64,000 bases of DNA from an uncultured Bacteroidota bacterium. Its GTDB lineage: Bacteria; Bacteroidota; Bacteroidia; Chitinophagales; Chitinophagaceae. The DNA lies in NCBI GenBank assembly GCA_903824665.1, contig CAIJXT010000030.1, positions 62,001 to 126,000 of the forward strand, given 5' to 3'. The notes beneath the pieces were generated by a model. The model did no database searches and was not told the DNA's origin. It worked only from the letters and a program-made list of their open reading frames with translations. This document shows, one piece after another, positions 49,597-58,753 of this stretch. A program made the translations under genes and the position numbers. Numbering within the stretch: position 1 is the first letter of the stretch; the number at the start of each line of letters is the position of its first letter.

Positions 49597-49929
49597 GTGG
49601 ACATAACAATACGCGAGGCACAGCAGCAGGTAGACGAATGGATACGCACGGTGGGTGTCCGGTATTTTGGTGAGCTCACAAACCTGGGCATACTCATGGA
49701 AGAGGTGGGCGAGTTGTCGCGGATCATGGTGCGTACCTACGGCGAGCAGTCTTTTAAGCCCGGCGACAACGGAAAGGAAATGGCCGACGAAATGGCCGAT
49801 GTGCTCTGGGTGCTCATGTGCCTTGCCAACCAGACCGGTGTAGACCTCACCGATGCACTGGCAAAAAACATGGAGAAAAAGACTATGCGCGATGCTACCC
49901 GCCACCAGGACAATGAAAAGCTGAGGTAG
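49597..49929 (+). CDS. MazG-like nucleotide pyrophosphohydrolase
   Basis: 110 aa from a GTG start. The EExxE...ExxD metal-binding layout is seen as 'LMEEVGELSRI' and 'EMADEMADVLWVLM'. These all-alpha NTP pyrophosphatases remove odd or excess nucleotides. The length fits the short YpjD/MazG-like type. It is followed by 160 bp without genes (a weak similarity to the hicBA-flanking repeat lies near 50026-50059) and then rnhB. Confidence 0.9.
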   Translation: MDITIREAQQQVDEWIRTVGVRYFGELTNLGILMEEVGELSRIMVRTYGEQSFKPGDNGKEMADEMADVLWVLMCLANQTGVDLTDALAKNMEKKTMRDATRHQDNEKLR

Positions 49930-50089
49930 ATGGTAGGTTTTATACTATGAAGAGAATTTGGATCGTTATGTGGAAGTATACATAGAAAAGTATTTTGCTA
50001 TTTCGTTTGACGCTCATTTCTTTAAACGGCCGCTTTGTGGCCAGTGATTTGAAGTCGCCATTTCTAAGAAGTTTATTGAAAGAAAGACC

Positions 50090-50674
50090 ATGCTGAAAAG
50101 TAGTTTTACAACAAATGTAATAGAGGCGGGCTGCGATGAAGCAGGCAGAGGGTGCCTTGCCGGGCCGGTATTTGCTGCTGCAGTGATACTGCCTCCAGGT
50201 TTCCATCATCCGTTGCTCAACGACAGCAAGCAGGTATCCGAAGAGCATAGATCAGCGCTAAGGGAAATAATAGAACGAGAGGCATTGGCATGGGCTGTAG
50301 CATCAATGGATCCCACCGAGATCGACCGGATCAATATTCTGAAGGCCTCGTTCAAGGCAATGCACCAAGCTATCAGTGAGCTTGTGCTCCGCCCCCAACT
50401 ATTGCTAATAGACGGCCATATTTTCCCGCCTTACTTTGGAATTACCCACCATTGCGAGGTGAAAGGTGATGGCAAATATGCCTCCATTGCCGCCGCAAGT
50501 ATACTGGCAAAAACCCACCGCGACGAATATATGTTGCGCATTCACAGTGATTACCCGGTATACGGTTGGGACAAAAACAAAGGTTATGGGACAGCGGCAC
50601 ACTTGCGTGGAATAATAGAGCATGGCATTTGCGAACATCATCGCAGGTCATTTGCCCCTTGCAAAGAACAGTAG
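50090..50674 (+). CDS. rnhB: Ribonuclease HII
   Basis: 194 aa. '[15 protein letters not shown]' holds the first Asp-Glu pair, 'LLIDGH' the next Asp and '[23 protein letters not shown]' the fourth acidic region. It ends with '[15 protein letters not shown]' and 'HRRSF', typical of RNase HII. It cuts at ribonucleotides embedded in DNA and removes RNA primers. All catalytic acids look present. Confidence 0.96.
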   Translation: MLKSSFTTNVIEAGCDEAGRGCLAGPVFAAAVILPPGFHHPLLNDSKQVSEEHRSALREIIEREALAWAVASMDPTEIDRINILKASFKAMHQAISELVLRPQLLLIDGHIFPPYFGITHHCEVKGDGKYASIAAASILAKTHRDEYMLRIHSDYPVYGWDKNKGYGTAAHLRGIIEHGICEHHRRSFAPCKEQ

Positions 50675-50714
50675 CGACCTATCCGTATGTTAAGGGAATG
50701 TTTCGCCAATATTA

Positions 50715-50772
50715 ACTTAACCCAAGCGTAAACTTGGCGTAACAATAAGATAATATTAGACCCGGACTTTTG
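50715..50772 (+). promoter_or_regulatory. Phased 11-bp repeat promoter (PhoB-like) before the TonB receptor
   Basis: TAA triplets stand at 50718, 50729, 50740 and 50751, exactly 11 bp apart, inside CTTAAC, CGTAAA, CGTAAC and GATAAT half-sites. GACTTTTG (50765-50772) follows as the -7 element, 14 bp after the last TAA. The same layout with the same 14-bp offset occurs before the beta-helix lipoprotein gene. Confidence 0.65.
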
Positions 50773-50788
50773 CATCAAAATTACATCG

Positions 50789-53566
50789 ATGCGAAGTATT
50801 GCACTTATTACATGTTTATTACTTTCTGTTTTCAACGTTTTTGCCGGCGGCAAGATCACCGGTAAAGTATCTGACGAAAAGAATGGCGAAACGATTATCG
50901 GAGCGGTAGTTGTTATAAAAGGTACAACTCAGGGTACTGTTACAGATATTGATGGCAATTTTGAATTGCCAGTTGATACCGGTACTTATACGATAGAGGT
51001 GAAATATGTGGGCTATGCCAACAAAGAGATCAGCGATGTAAAAGTAAATGCTAATAAAGAAACCATTCTTAGCATCACAATGGCTCAGGCAAAATCTACT
51101 GAGCTGGCAGAGGTAGTAGTAAAAACTTCCATGAAGAAGGAGAACATCAGCGCGATGATCGTGTACCAGAAGAATACTAACACGGTTGCGCAGGTGGTTT
51201 CTGCTGAAGCCATTCGCAAATCACCAGATAGAAACACAGGCGAGGTGCTCAAAAGAGTATCATCTGCTTCTGTGATCGACGGCAAGTATCTTGTAGTGCG
51301 TGGCCTTGCCGACAGATATAATCAGGCTACCCTGAACGGCACATTGCTTTCCAGTACAGAACCTGATCGTAAAACTTTCTCATTTGACCTGTTCCCGGCT
51401 GGAATGATCGACAATATCGTGGTCAACAAAGCTGCCACACCCGATCTTCCCGGTGAGTTTGCCGGTGGTCTTATCCAGGTGAACACACGTGATATCCCAT
51501 CAAAAAACTTTATGTCCTTTCAGGTAGGCACTGGTGCCAACATGCAGACAGTGGGCAAAGACTTTGCCTATAATAAAGGTGGCAACCTTGACTGGTTGGG
51601 TATCGACGACGGAACCCGTGCGCTACCATCTTCTGTACCCGACAAAGACGGTTTCAGGAAACTGACCACAGACCAGCGCTACGCGGTGGCCAAGACACTG
51701 AAAAACGACTGGAGCTATGAAACAAGATCCGGGTCGCCAAATGCCAATGTCCAGGCATCGGGTGGTGTGAATACCAAGATACTCAAAGGCAAAACATTTG
51801 GTGCCATAGTTGCTGTGACCTATAATAAGCAGAACAGGCGCTCAGAGTTTACACGTACTTTCTTCAATCAGGCTCAGGGAGTTGTAGAGAAAACACTGGA
51901 CTTTAAGGAAGAGTCTTATGGCCAGGAGGTTTTGTGGGGTGCACTTGCCAATATGACCCTGGAACTGAACAAGAACAGCAAAATATCATTCCGTAATATC
52001 TTCAACGTGAACGGCACAGACAATACTCTTGTGCGTACCGGTCGCAATAACGATTATGGTGGCGATGTGGCTGCCTACCAGTTGGCATTCAAGTCGGCAA
52101 AATTTGCAACTACTCAGTTGAACGGTAATCACTATCTCGAAAAATCAAAGGTAAAACTCAATTGGAATACAGGTTACACCCGCCTGCGCCAGGACCAGCC
52201 AAACCTGCGCCGTATGGAGTATCGTAAGTCTGATGACGATTCAGTATACCGCGCAGTTGTTCCCACTTACCTGCCTTCTTTGGCGTCTTCTAGTATTTTC
52301 TATTCAGACCTTACCGACAAAATTGCATTTGCAAGCGTTGATGCGGCCAAGCCTTTCGTGATGTTCGGGCAGAGCCAGACAATCAAGATCGGCTACATGG
52401 GACAAACCAAAAACCGCGAATTCAACTCGCGCCCTTTTGGAATGACTGGAGGTACACCGGAACTGCAATTGCTGCCCGCTGATCAGATTTTTGCTCAGGC
52501 CAATATCGGTACAGGTGGCTACAATTTTAGCGAGCTCAGCGATAAAGACTATGACTATACAGCATCTAGCCTCCTTAATGCTGGATTCCTGATGTTGGAC
52601 AATGCTTTCGGAGAGCGTTACAGACTGGTGTGGGGTGTTCGTTATGAAAATTTCAACCAGACACTGAATGGCTTCCGCAGCAACAAGCCCACAAATGTGG
52701 ACCGTAATGTAGGAGACTTCCTGCCTTCTATGAACTTCACGTACAAGCCTACCGAAAAAACCAACCTGCGTCTGTGTGCCTCGCAAACAGTTATCAGGCC
52801 TGAGTTCCGTGAACTTTCTCCTTTTGCTTTCTACGACTTTGAATTGCTTGCAGCAGTACAGGGTAACCCCGATCTGCAGCGCACAAAGATCACTAACCTG
52901 GATTTGCGGTATGAATTGTATCCCCGCAGTGGAGAGATGATTACTGCAGGTGTATTTTACAAACATTTCAATAATCCTATAGAGCAGTTTTACAATGAGT
53001 CTGGTATCAATACATTCTCTTTCACTTACAACAATGCGCCATCTGCAAAAAGTTATGGTGCTGAAGTGGAATTTCGCAAAAGGCTCGATGTGCTTTTCGG
53101 CGACGTGATGGCACCTTTTACAGCATTTGCAAATGCATCGTACATTTTCAACAATGTTGATTTTGATATCAAGACAAACACAGGGGAAACTGTAAAAGCT
53201 GACCGCCCAATGCAGGGACAGTCGCCTTACGTGATCAATAGTGGTCTTCAGTATGATGGTGAAAAGTCTGGAACCAGTGTTACATTGCTGTTCAACATGA
53301 TTGGACGCAGAATATTCCTGGTAGGCAACGAAACCAACCCAAGTATCTGGGAAGCACCAAGGCCATTATTCGACTTCCAGATTTCGCAGAAGATCCTTAA
53401 AGAACGTGGCGGTCTCAAGTTTACTATCACTGATCTGCTCAATCGCAAAGCCAACTTCTATCAGGATCGTAATGACAATGGCAAGTATGATATGTCCAAA
53501 GACTTTTTGCGCATTTCTAAATTGACCGGTACTACCCTTGCACTTTCTTTCGTGTACAATTTATAG
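50789..53566 (+). CDS. TonB-dependent outer membrane receptor
   Basis: 925 aa. Signal peptide to 'NVFAGG', then the carboxypeptidase-regulatory-like domain ('GKITGKVSDEKNGETIIGAVVVIKG', 'TDIDGNFELP'), a plug ('SPDRNTGEVLKRVSSASVIDGKYLVVRGL', 'NGTLLSS') and a barrel that ends 'SFVYNL'. This is the type of TonB receptor that pairs with a hypothetical lipoprotein in many Bacteroidota. It shares a phased 11-bp promoter repeat with the beta-helix lipoprotein gene downstream, which fits PhoB control and a phosphate or phosphoester ligand; that is inference. It has its own terminator. Confidence 0.94.
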   Translation: MRSIALITCLLLSVFNVFAGGKITGKVSDEKNGETIIGAVVVIKGTTQGTVTDIDGNFELPVDTGTYTIEVKYVGYANKEISDVKVNANKETILSITMAQAKSTELAEVVVKTSMKKENISAMIVYQKNTNTVAQVVSAEAIRKSPDRNTGEVLKRVSSASVIDGKYLVVRGLADRYNQATLNGTLLSSTEPDRKTFSFDLFPAGMIDNIVVNKAATPDLPGEFAGGLIQVNTRDIPSKNFMSFQVGTGANMQTVGKDFAYNKGGNLDWLGIDDGTRALPSSVPDKDGFRKLTTDQRYAVAKTLKNDWSYETRSGSPNANVQASGGVNTKILKGKTFGAIVAVTYNKQNRRSEFTRTFFNQAQGVVEKTLDFKEESYGQEVLWGALANMTLELNKNSKISFRNIFNVNGTDNTLVRTGRNNDYGGDVAAYQLAFKSAKFATTQLNGNHYLEKSKVKLNWNTGYTRLRQDQPNLRRMEYRKSDDDSVYRAVVPTYLPSLASSSIFYSDLTDKIAFASVDAAKPFVMFGQSQTIKIGYMGQTKNREFNSRPFGMTGGTPELQLLPADQIFAQANIGTGGYNFSELSDKDYDYTASSLLNAGFLMLDNAFGERYRLVWGVRYENFNQTLNGFRSNKPTNVDRNVGDFLPSMNFTYKPTEKTNLRLCASQTVIRPEFRELSPFAFYDFELLAAVQGNPDLQRTKITNLDLRYELYPRSGEMITAGVFYKHFNNPIEQFYNESGINTFSFTYNNAPSAKSYGAEVEFRKRLDVLFGDVMAPFTAFANASYIFNNVDFDIKTNTGETVKADRPMQGQSPYVINSGLQYDGEKSGTSVTLLFNMIGRRIFLVGNETNPSIWEAPRPLFDFQISQKILKERGGLKFTITDLLNRKANFYQDRNDNGKYDMSKDFLRISKLTGTTLALSFVYNL

Positions 53567-53586
53567 TACGTCATTTCACCATTGCA

Positions 53587-53622
53587 AAAGAGGTTGTATC
53601 CGTAAAAAGGTACAACCTCTTT
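53587..53622 (+). terminator. Terminator after the TonB receptor gene
   Basis: 12-bp perfect stem AAAGAGGTTGTA / TACAACCTCTTT with a 12-nt loop. It separates the receptor from the beta-helix lipoprotein gene, so the latter needs its own promoter. Confidence 0.85.
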
Positions 53623-53675
53623 CGCATTTATTTACAGGCTCAAAAAGCTAAAAATCGCGACAAAAGATAGCATTC

Positions 53676-53722
53676 AGTTAATGTGGCGGTAATATTGCGG
53701 TAACGTTGGAAGGCGAATTTTG
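53676..53722 (+). promoter_or_regulatory. Phased 11-bp repeat promoter (PhoB-like) before the beta-helix lipoprotein
   Basis: TAA triplets at 53679, 53690 and 53701 in GTTAAT, GGTAAT and GGTAAC half-sites, exactly 11 bp apart. GAATTTTG (53715-53722) follows 14 bp after the last TAA. Phase, half-site and offset equal those at 50715-50772. Confidence 0.65.
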
Positions 53723-53738
53723 TGTCAAATTTTAAAAC

Positions 53739-55103
53739 ATGAAAAAAATCATTTTCGGCCTCACAGCATTATCAATTCTGGTAGCCGTATCCTGCAAAAA
53801 GAAAGACGACAATCCAACCCCAGTAACTCCGGTTGAAGATCCAAACGGGTATGTTTTGAATGCTGATATCACAGCTGATAGGACATTGCTCGCAGGCAAG
53901 ACATACACTATGTCTAGCATGGTATATGTAAAAACCGGCGTAACACTTACAATTCAGCCAGGCGTTACCATCAAGGCTGCTAAAGGCAAGAACGCACTTG
54001 TTGTAACAAGAGGCGGAAAGATTATGGCAGTAGGCAAAGTAGATAGTCCGATTGTATTCACTTCTGCTGAGACAGCACCTACATACGGTGATTGGGGTGG
54101 TATAGTAATATTGGGTAGGGCTACAACAAACGCCTCTTTTAACAGCGTACCGGGTCAGGGCGAAATTGAAGGTGGTGTGAATAACACAGCCGGAGACGGT
54201 ATTTATGGTGGTACAGACGACAACGATAATTCTGGAAAGCTGAAGTATGTACGTATCGAGTACGGTGGCTATCCTTTCCAGCCTGATAAAGAGTTGAACT
54301 CTCTTACAATGGGTGCCGTAGGTCGTGGTACTGAGATCGACTATGTAGAGTGTGCTTATGGTTACGACGATGCGTTTGAGTGGTTTGGTGGTACTGTAAA
54401 TTGCAAACACCTTATTGCTTACAAAACACTCGATGATAACTTCGATTGTGATTTCGGTTTCCGTGGCAGCGTTCAGTTCGCTCTTTCAATTGTTGATAAA
54501 GACCAGGCAGACGTTTCAGGTAGCAACGGTTTTGAAGTAGACAATGACGGTTCAGGTTCTACAAACACACCGATCACTGCGCCTATCTTCGCTAACGTTA
54601 CAATTATCGGACCAAAAGAAACATCAACAACAACAATCAATTCAAATTTCAAACGTGCGGCTCATCTTCGCAGGAATTCAAAACACTCCATCCTGAATAG
54701 TGTACTCGTTGGTTACCCAACTGGTATCCTGATCGACGGTTCTAAGTGTGGTGCTAACATCCTTGCTGGCGATATCGAACTGAAAGGTGTTGTGGTTGCC
54801 GGTTGCACAAAAGCATTCGATACTGTAGGTACTTCTTCTACAACATTGGGTTCTCTGACTACTTTCCTGACCACTACAAATCCAACATGGAGCAACGAAT
54901 CTAAAGCAACTTCTGCAGAAGCTGGTCTTACAGCACCTTTCGCAGCAGCAGCTTCTTTCGATCCTAATCCTGCAGCTGGTTCTGTTCTTACAGCAGGTGC
55001 TGCAACAAGCACTAAGCTCGGTGGCGGTTTCTTCACTACAACTACTTACCGTGGTGCATGCGCAGTAGGTGATACTTGGTGGAAGACCTGGAGCAAATTC
55101 TAA
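53739..55103 (+). CDS. Beta-helix lipoprotein linked to the TonB receptor
   Basis: 454 aa. Lipobox 'VAVSC' followed by 'KKKDDNPTPVTPVEDP', a typical surface-lipoprotein linker. From about residue 60 on, regular short strands ('LTIQPGVTIKAAKGKNALVVTRGGKIMAVG', 'PIVFTSAE', 'DWGGIVILG') suggest a right-handed parallel beta-helix. 'AYGYDDAFEWFGGTVNCKHLIAYKTLDDNFDCDFG' is a striking acidic and aromatic block of the family. No enzymatic motif is known to me. Its regulation matches the TonB receptor upstream, so it may be a surface ligand-binding partner. Confidence 0.82.
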   Translation: MKKIIFGLTALSILVAVSCKKKDDNPTPVTPVEDPNGYVLNADITADRTLLAGKTYTMSSMVYVKTGVTLTIQPGVTIKAAKGKNALVVTRGGKIMAVGKVDSPIVFTSAETAPTYGDWGGIVILGRATTNASFNSVPGQGEIEGGVNNTAGDGIYGGTDDNDNSGKLKYVRIEYGGYPFQPDKELNSLTMGAVGRGTEIDYVECAYGYDDAFEWFGGTVNCKHLIAYKTLDDNFDCDFGFRGSVQFALSIVDKDQADVSGSNGFEVDNDGSGSTNTPITAPIFANVTIIGPKETSTTTINSNFKRAAHLRRNSKHSILNSVLVGYPTGILIDGSKCGANILAGDIELKGVVVAGCTKAFDTVGTSSTTLGSLTTFLTTTNPTWSNESKATSAEAGLTAPFAAAASFDPNPAAGSVLTAGAATSTKLGGGFFTTTTYRGACAVGDTWWKTWSKF

Positions 55104-55130
55104 TAAATTAATTACGGAGTTTTTTAGTAC

Positions 55131-55167
55131 ATCCGGGCTATGTATACTACGGTATCATAGCCCGGAT
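55131..55167 (+). terminator. Terminator after the beta-helix lipoprotein gene
   Basis: 12-bp perfect stem ATCCGGGCTATG / CATAGCCCGGAT with a 13-nt loop and TGTTTTTG at the exit. Confidence 0.9.
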
Positions 55168-55235
55168 TGTTTTTGTGCATATGTGCCGCTATCTGTAGTA
55201 TATTTGGCAATCGCCAACGGCGTATTCATTCAGGT

Positions 55236-55478
55236 ATGATAATAAACATAAAGGCATTTGGAATAGCAAGAGAAATATTTGGTAGTACTGTTGTTTCCAT
55301 CAGCCTGCCGGATACTGCTGTTGTTGCTGATCTCCTGCCTGAAATAAAGCGTTTGTATCCTGCTATGAACAAGCTGTCTTCGTTTGCAATAGCTGTCAAT
55401 GGTTGCTATGCAACTAATGAGACTGCACTTACTGCAGCAGATGAGGTGGCAGTGATACCACCTGTTAGCGGAGGATGA
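55236..55478 (+). CDS. moaD: Molybdopterin synthase sulfur carrier subunit
   Basis: 80 aa from the ATG at 55236 ('MIINIKAFGIARE'). The ubiquitin-like fold has 'VADLLPEIKRLYPAM', 'FAIAVNGCYA' and 'DEVAVIPPVSGG', with the C-terminal Gly-Gly that is thiocarboxylated. It delivers sulfur to precursor Z with MoaE, whose gene starts 7 bp later. No other molybdenum cofactor gene or molybdoenzyme is in the window. Confidence 0.92.
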   Translation: MIINIKAFGIAREIFGSTVVSISLPDTAVVADLLPEIKRLYPAMNKLSSFAIAVNGCYATNETALTAADEVAVIPPVSGG

Positions 55479-55485
55479 CAAAAGA

Positions 55486-55920
55486 ATGGGTATAAACATG
55501 GCCGACCTGAATATCAGTATTACACCAGAACCACTTGTTGCAGCACAATGCATTGAGTGGGTGATGTCGCCGCAATGTGGGGGAATAGATGTATTCATCG
55601 GTACCGTGCGCAACCATACCAGCGGCAAAACTGTAGTTCGCCTTGAGTTCGAGGCCTACGAATCAATGGCTGTCAGCGAAATGAATAAAATTGCTTTGGA
55701 TGCTGCTGCTAGGTGGGACATCCAAAAGTTGCTGATTCATCACAGAACGGGGGTATTGGCGGTTGGTGATATTCCTGTTATTATTGCTGTTGCCGCAGCA
55801 CATCGCGATGCAGCATTTGCCGCTTGCAGGTACATAATTGACACACTGAAGCAAACAGTTCCTATTTGGAAGAAGGAGGTTTTTGAAGATGGCGAGGTGT
55901 GGGTTGCAGCACACCCCTGA
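55486..55920 (+). CDS. moaE: Molybdopterin synthase catalytic subunit
   Basis: 144 aa (140 if the second Met is used). 'GGIDVFIGTVRNHTSGKTVVRLEFEAYESMA' and 'LLIHHRTGVLAVGDIPVIIAVAAAHRDAAF' are the MoaE core, with the catalytic lysine region 'TVPIWKKEVFEDG'. It inserts two sulfurs into cyclic pyranopterin monophosphate. Forms an operon with moaD. Confidence 0.95.
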   Translation: MGINMADLNISITPEPLVAAQCIEWVMSPQCGGIDVFIGTVRNHTSGKTVVRLEFEAYESMAVSEMNKIALDAAARWDIQKLLIHHRTGVLAVGDIPVIIAVAAAHRDAAFAACRYIIDTLKQTVPIWKKEVFEDGEVWVAAHP

Positions 55921-55922
55921 CA

Positions 55923-56579
55923 CTAGCGCTGCAGCTTTTCTCCAAAACAGAGATCGCCGGCATCGCCAAGGCCCGGTACTATGTATTTGTCAGCATTTAG
56001 TCCTTCATCAATAGCCGCTACCCAGATATGGGCTTCGGGGTGTTTTCTGCTGATTTCAGCCATGCCATCTGGCGACGCCACAACGGCTACTATATGTAAC
56101 TGAGAGGGAATACCATATTGTATCAGCGACGACAAAGTTTGCAACATCGATGCAGCCGTGGCCAGCATGGGATCTGCTACGATGAGTGTCCTGCCAGAAA
56201 GGTCGGGACAGGCTATATACCCCTGAGCAATTTCAAACGAATGATCATCATGATGTTTGCGGTATGCACCAATAAACGCACTGTCGGCCTCGTCGAAGTA
56301 GCTCAGTAGTCCGTTGTACAAAGGCAGTCCGGCTCTGAGAATTGTTGCCAGTACGGGCTGGTTGTTTAGCACCCTGCTGTTGGTAGGGGCTATAGGAGTT
56401 TGCGTATCCTTATTGCTATAAGTGAGTGTCTTGCTGATCTCATATGCAGCCACCTGACCTATGCGCTCTATATTTCGTCTGAACCGGTTACGGTCTGTTT
56501 GCCGGGTGATATCCCGCAGTTCGTACATCCATGCAGAGATCAGATTGTCGTGTTGACTTAGGTTTGTAACCATATCCAT
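55923..56579 (-). CDS. upp: Uracil phosphoribosyltransferase
   Basis: 218 aa. 'LATILRAGLPLYNGLL' and the PRPP loop 'TLIVADPMLATAASM' (usual DPMLATGGS, here Ala-Ala) identify the enzyme, and 'GLGDAGDLCFG' is the uracil site. Salvages uracil to UMP. TACTTTTG (minus strand, 56600-56593) could be its -7 element, 13 nt before the ATG. Convergent with moaE, 2 bp between stops. Confidence 0.95.
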   Translation of the reverse strand: MDMVTNLSQHDNLISAWMYELRDITRQTDRNRFRRNIERIGQVAAYEISKTLTYSNKDTQTPIAPTNSRVLNNQPVLATILRAGLPLYNGLLSYFDEADSAFIGAYRKHHDDHSFEIAQGYIACPDLSGRTLIVADPMLATAASMLQTLSSLIQYGIPSQLHIVAVVASPDGMAEISRKHPEAHIWVAAIDEGLNADKYIVPGLGDAGDLCFGEKLQR

Positions 56580-56720
56580 CTTATCTTTAACTCAAAAGTA
56601 CCAATGATCGCTGTTCTGCGGTTATTTGTCCCTCCCCTTTTTTAGAAATGTTTCACAACGACGGTGCATTTTAGGTAGATATTTATTTTGTAACATTGTA
56701 GCCGCATAACCATTGACTAT

Positions 56721-58691
56721 ATGAGGTATTTGTTTTTTGTGTTGTGTTGGCTCGCTTTGCCCTTTTTAGCCGGAGCGCAAGAGCATTATGTTGATTTTGC
56801 TACTAAACTGAGTAAGGCAAAAAATGATTCGGAGAAAGCATTTATTTACAAGGATGCGCTTATCCATTATTACCGCGATAATTCAGATACTTTCAAATTC
56901 TATGCCGACGAGGCAATTGCATATTTCAGAAAGAAAAATTATAGTCTTGGAGAGGGAATCATAGTGGCACAACTCGGGCTCACAGATCGTGCCGAAGGAC
57001 GTGTGCTTGTTGCGTTGAAGCGATTTCATTATGCATTGGATATTTTCAGAAAAGAGCATTACACCCGGGGCATGGCCGACTTGCTGGGTAATATTGGTGG
57101 TCTGGAAGCTGGTCGCGGAAACATCGATGTTGCTGCAAAATACATTACCGAGTCGCTGAGGATGCAAGAGGCGCTGGGAAACCGGTCTGGTTTGGTAATC
57201 GGGTACATGAATCTGGGCAGCATGTACCTGCAGCAGAACGACACGGCAAATGCGGCGCTGTTTCTCAATAAGGCTTCTTTGATCAGCAGGGAGCTGCCCC
57301 TGACAGTACAGATAATTGGCCTTTACAATATGGTTGGTGTGCTATATGCAATGAAGGGCGACAATGAAAAAGCACTGGATTGTTTTCTAAACAATCTTGA
57401 ATTGAGCAATAAGTATGAGCTGTTGCCGGCACAGGTTGAGTGCATCTCTTATATTGCCGAGTATTACCAGCAAAATGGTAATCCGGAAAAGGCATTTCAA
57501 TATTTGCGCGATGGGTTGAAACTCACTACAGAGCACAACCTCGCGGAGATGAAATCGAATATGCTTTTGACAATGGCATCACTGCTTCAGGAAAAGGACC
57601 CTGAATCGGCAGTACAATATATGAATGAAGCGCTGGAGATCGGCAAACAGATGGATAACAAATCGTTTATGGCTACTGTATATGACAATCAGGCAGCTAT
57701 CTACAAAAAACTCGGCAAATTCAAAGAAGCATTGTTTGCCACCGAGTTGAAGAACCGGATTACAGACAGCATTTTCAGCATCCGCAAAAGCAAAGAGCTG
57801 GCAAGTATATCGTCTGCTTACGAACTCGAAAAGTCGATTGAAAAAGTGAATGAGCTGCAGCGCGAAAATTCAAGGAATGAAAGGCAACGAAATGTATTGC
57901 TGGTGATCGCTATCGGTGTAATATTGCTGCTGGCAACACTTTGGAGCTTCTACCGGAAAACAATATTGTTGAATCGCCAGTTGGCTGCACATCAGGCCGA
58001 AATGAGCGAGTTGAATACCATGAAGGATAAGTTGTTTTCAATCATCGGTCACGATCTCAGGGGGCCGTTGGCCCGAATTCCCACAATTCTGGATATATAT
58101 GAGGATCCTACGACCGACGCTACAGAGAAAAAATACCTGCTCGATAGTCTTAGGGAGCATACCAGTGCATCAATGGATATGTTGGAGAAGTTATTGTTTT
58201 GGGGGCAGGCGTTGGTTAAGGGCGTGAAAATGATAGAACAGAAGGTCGCAATCAAAACAGTGGTTGCTGATAATGTAGAGTTGTACACACAGGCTGTTGC
58301 TGAAAAAAATATAGTTGTCAGGAATAATGTCAAAGACGGTTCCTATGTATTTGCAGACACAAAACATTTTGACTTTATCGTTCGCAATTTGTTACACAAC
58401 GCTATTAAATACTCACATACTGGCGGTGTAATAACGCTGGATACTGACGAAAGCAGCAGGAAAGGATATATAATTCTCGCATTCAAGGATACCGGTACCG
58501 GCATTTCGCCCGAATTGCTGAAAGGAATTTTCAATCCATCTTCCAGTACACCGGGTACCGCCAATGAAAGAGGTACCGGCATTGGTTTGATGCTCTGTAA
58601 AGAATTTGCAATACTCAATGGGGGAGACATCTGGGCAGACAGTATTCCCGGAAAAGGATCTACGTTTTATCTATCACTGCGAAATATGTAA
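56721..58691 (+). CDS. TPR-containing membrane sensor histidine kinase
   Basis: 656 aa. Signal peptide to 'AGAQEH'. About six TPR units in residues 60-345 ('GRVLVALKRFHYALDIFRKE', 'NIDVAAKYITESLRMQEALGN', 'KALDCFLNNLELSNKYELL') form a periplasmic sensor, then a coiled coil and one membrane span ('NVLLVIAIGVILLLATLWSF', about 390-412). HisKA has the phospho-His in 'FSIIGHDLRGPL', and the ATPase has 'VRNLLHNAIKYS', 'FKDTGTGI' and 'ERGTGIGLMLCKEF'. No response regulator gene is adjacent (orphan). Signal unknown. Confidence 0.93.
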   Translation: MRYLFFVLCWLALPFLAGAQEHYVDFATKLSKAKNDSEKAFIYKDALIHYYRDNSDTFKFYADEAIAYFRKKNYSLGEGIIVAQLGLTDRAEGRVLVALKRFHYALDIFRKEHYTRGMADLLGNIGGLEAGRGNIDVAAKYITESLRMQEALGNRSGLVIGYMNLGSMYLQQNDTANAALFLNKASLISRELPLTVQIIGLYNMVGVLYAMKGDNEKALDCFLNNLELSNKYELLPAQVECISYIAEYYQQNGNPEKAFQYLRDGLKLTTEHNLAEMKSNMLLTMASLLQEKDPESAVQYMNEALEIGKQMDNKSFMATVYDNQAAIYKKLGKFKEALFATELKNRITDSIFSIRKSKELASISSAYELEKSIEKVNELQRENSRNERQRNVLLVIAIGVILLLATLWSFYRKTILLNRQLAAHQAEMSELNTMKDKLFSIIGHDLRGPLARIPTILDIYEDPTTDATEKKYLLDSLREHTSASMDMLEKLLFWGQALVKGVKMIEQKVAIKTVVADNVELYTQAVAEKNIVVRNNVKDGSYVFADTKHFDFIVRNLLHNAIKYSHTGGVITLDTDESSRKGYIILAFKDTGTGISPELLKGIFNPSSSTPGTANERGTGIGLMLCKEFAILNGGDIWADSIPGKGSTFYLSLRNM

Positions 58692-58753
58692 CAAAAATGT
58701 AGGGCGGTATCTGGTCATTGTGTGTACATTTGAAAAATAAAATCTAAGTTACT

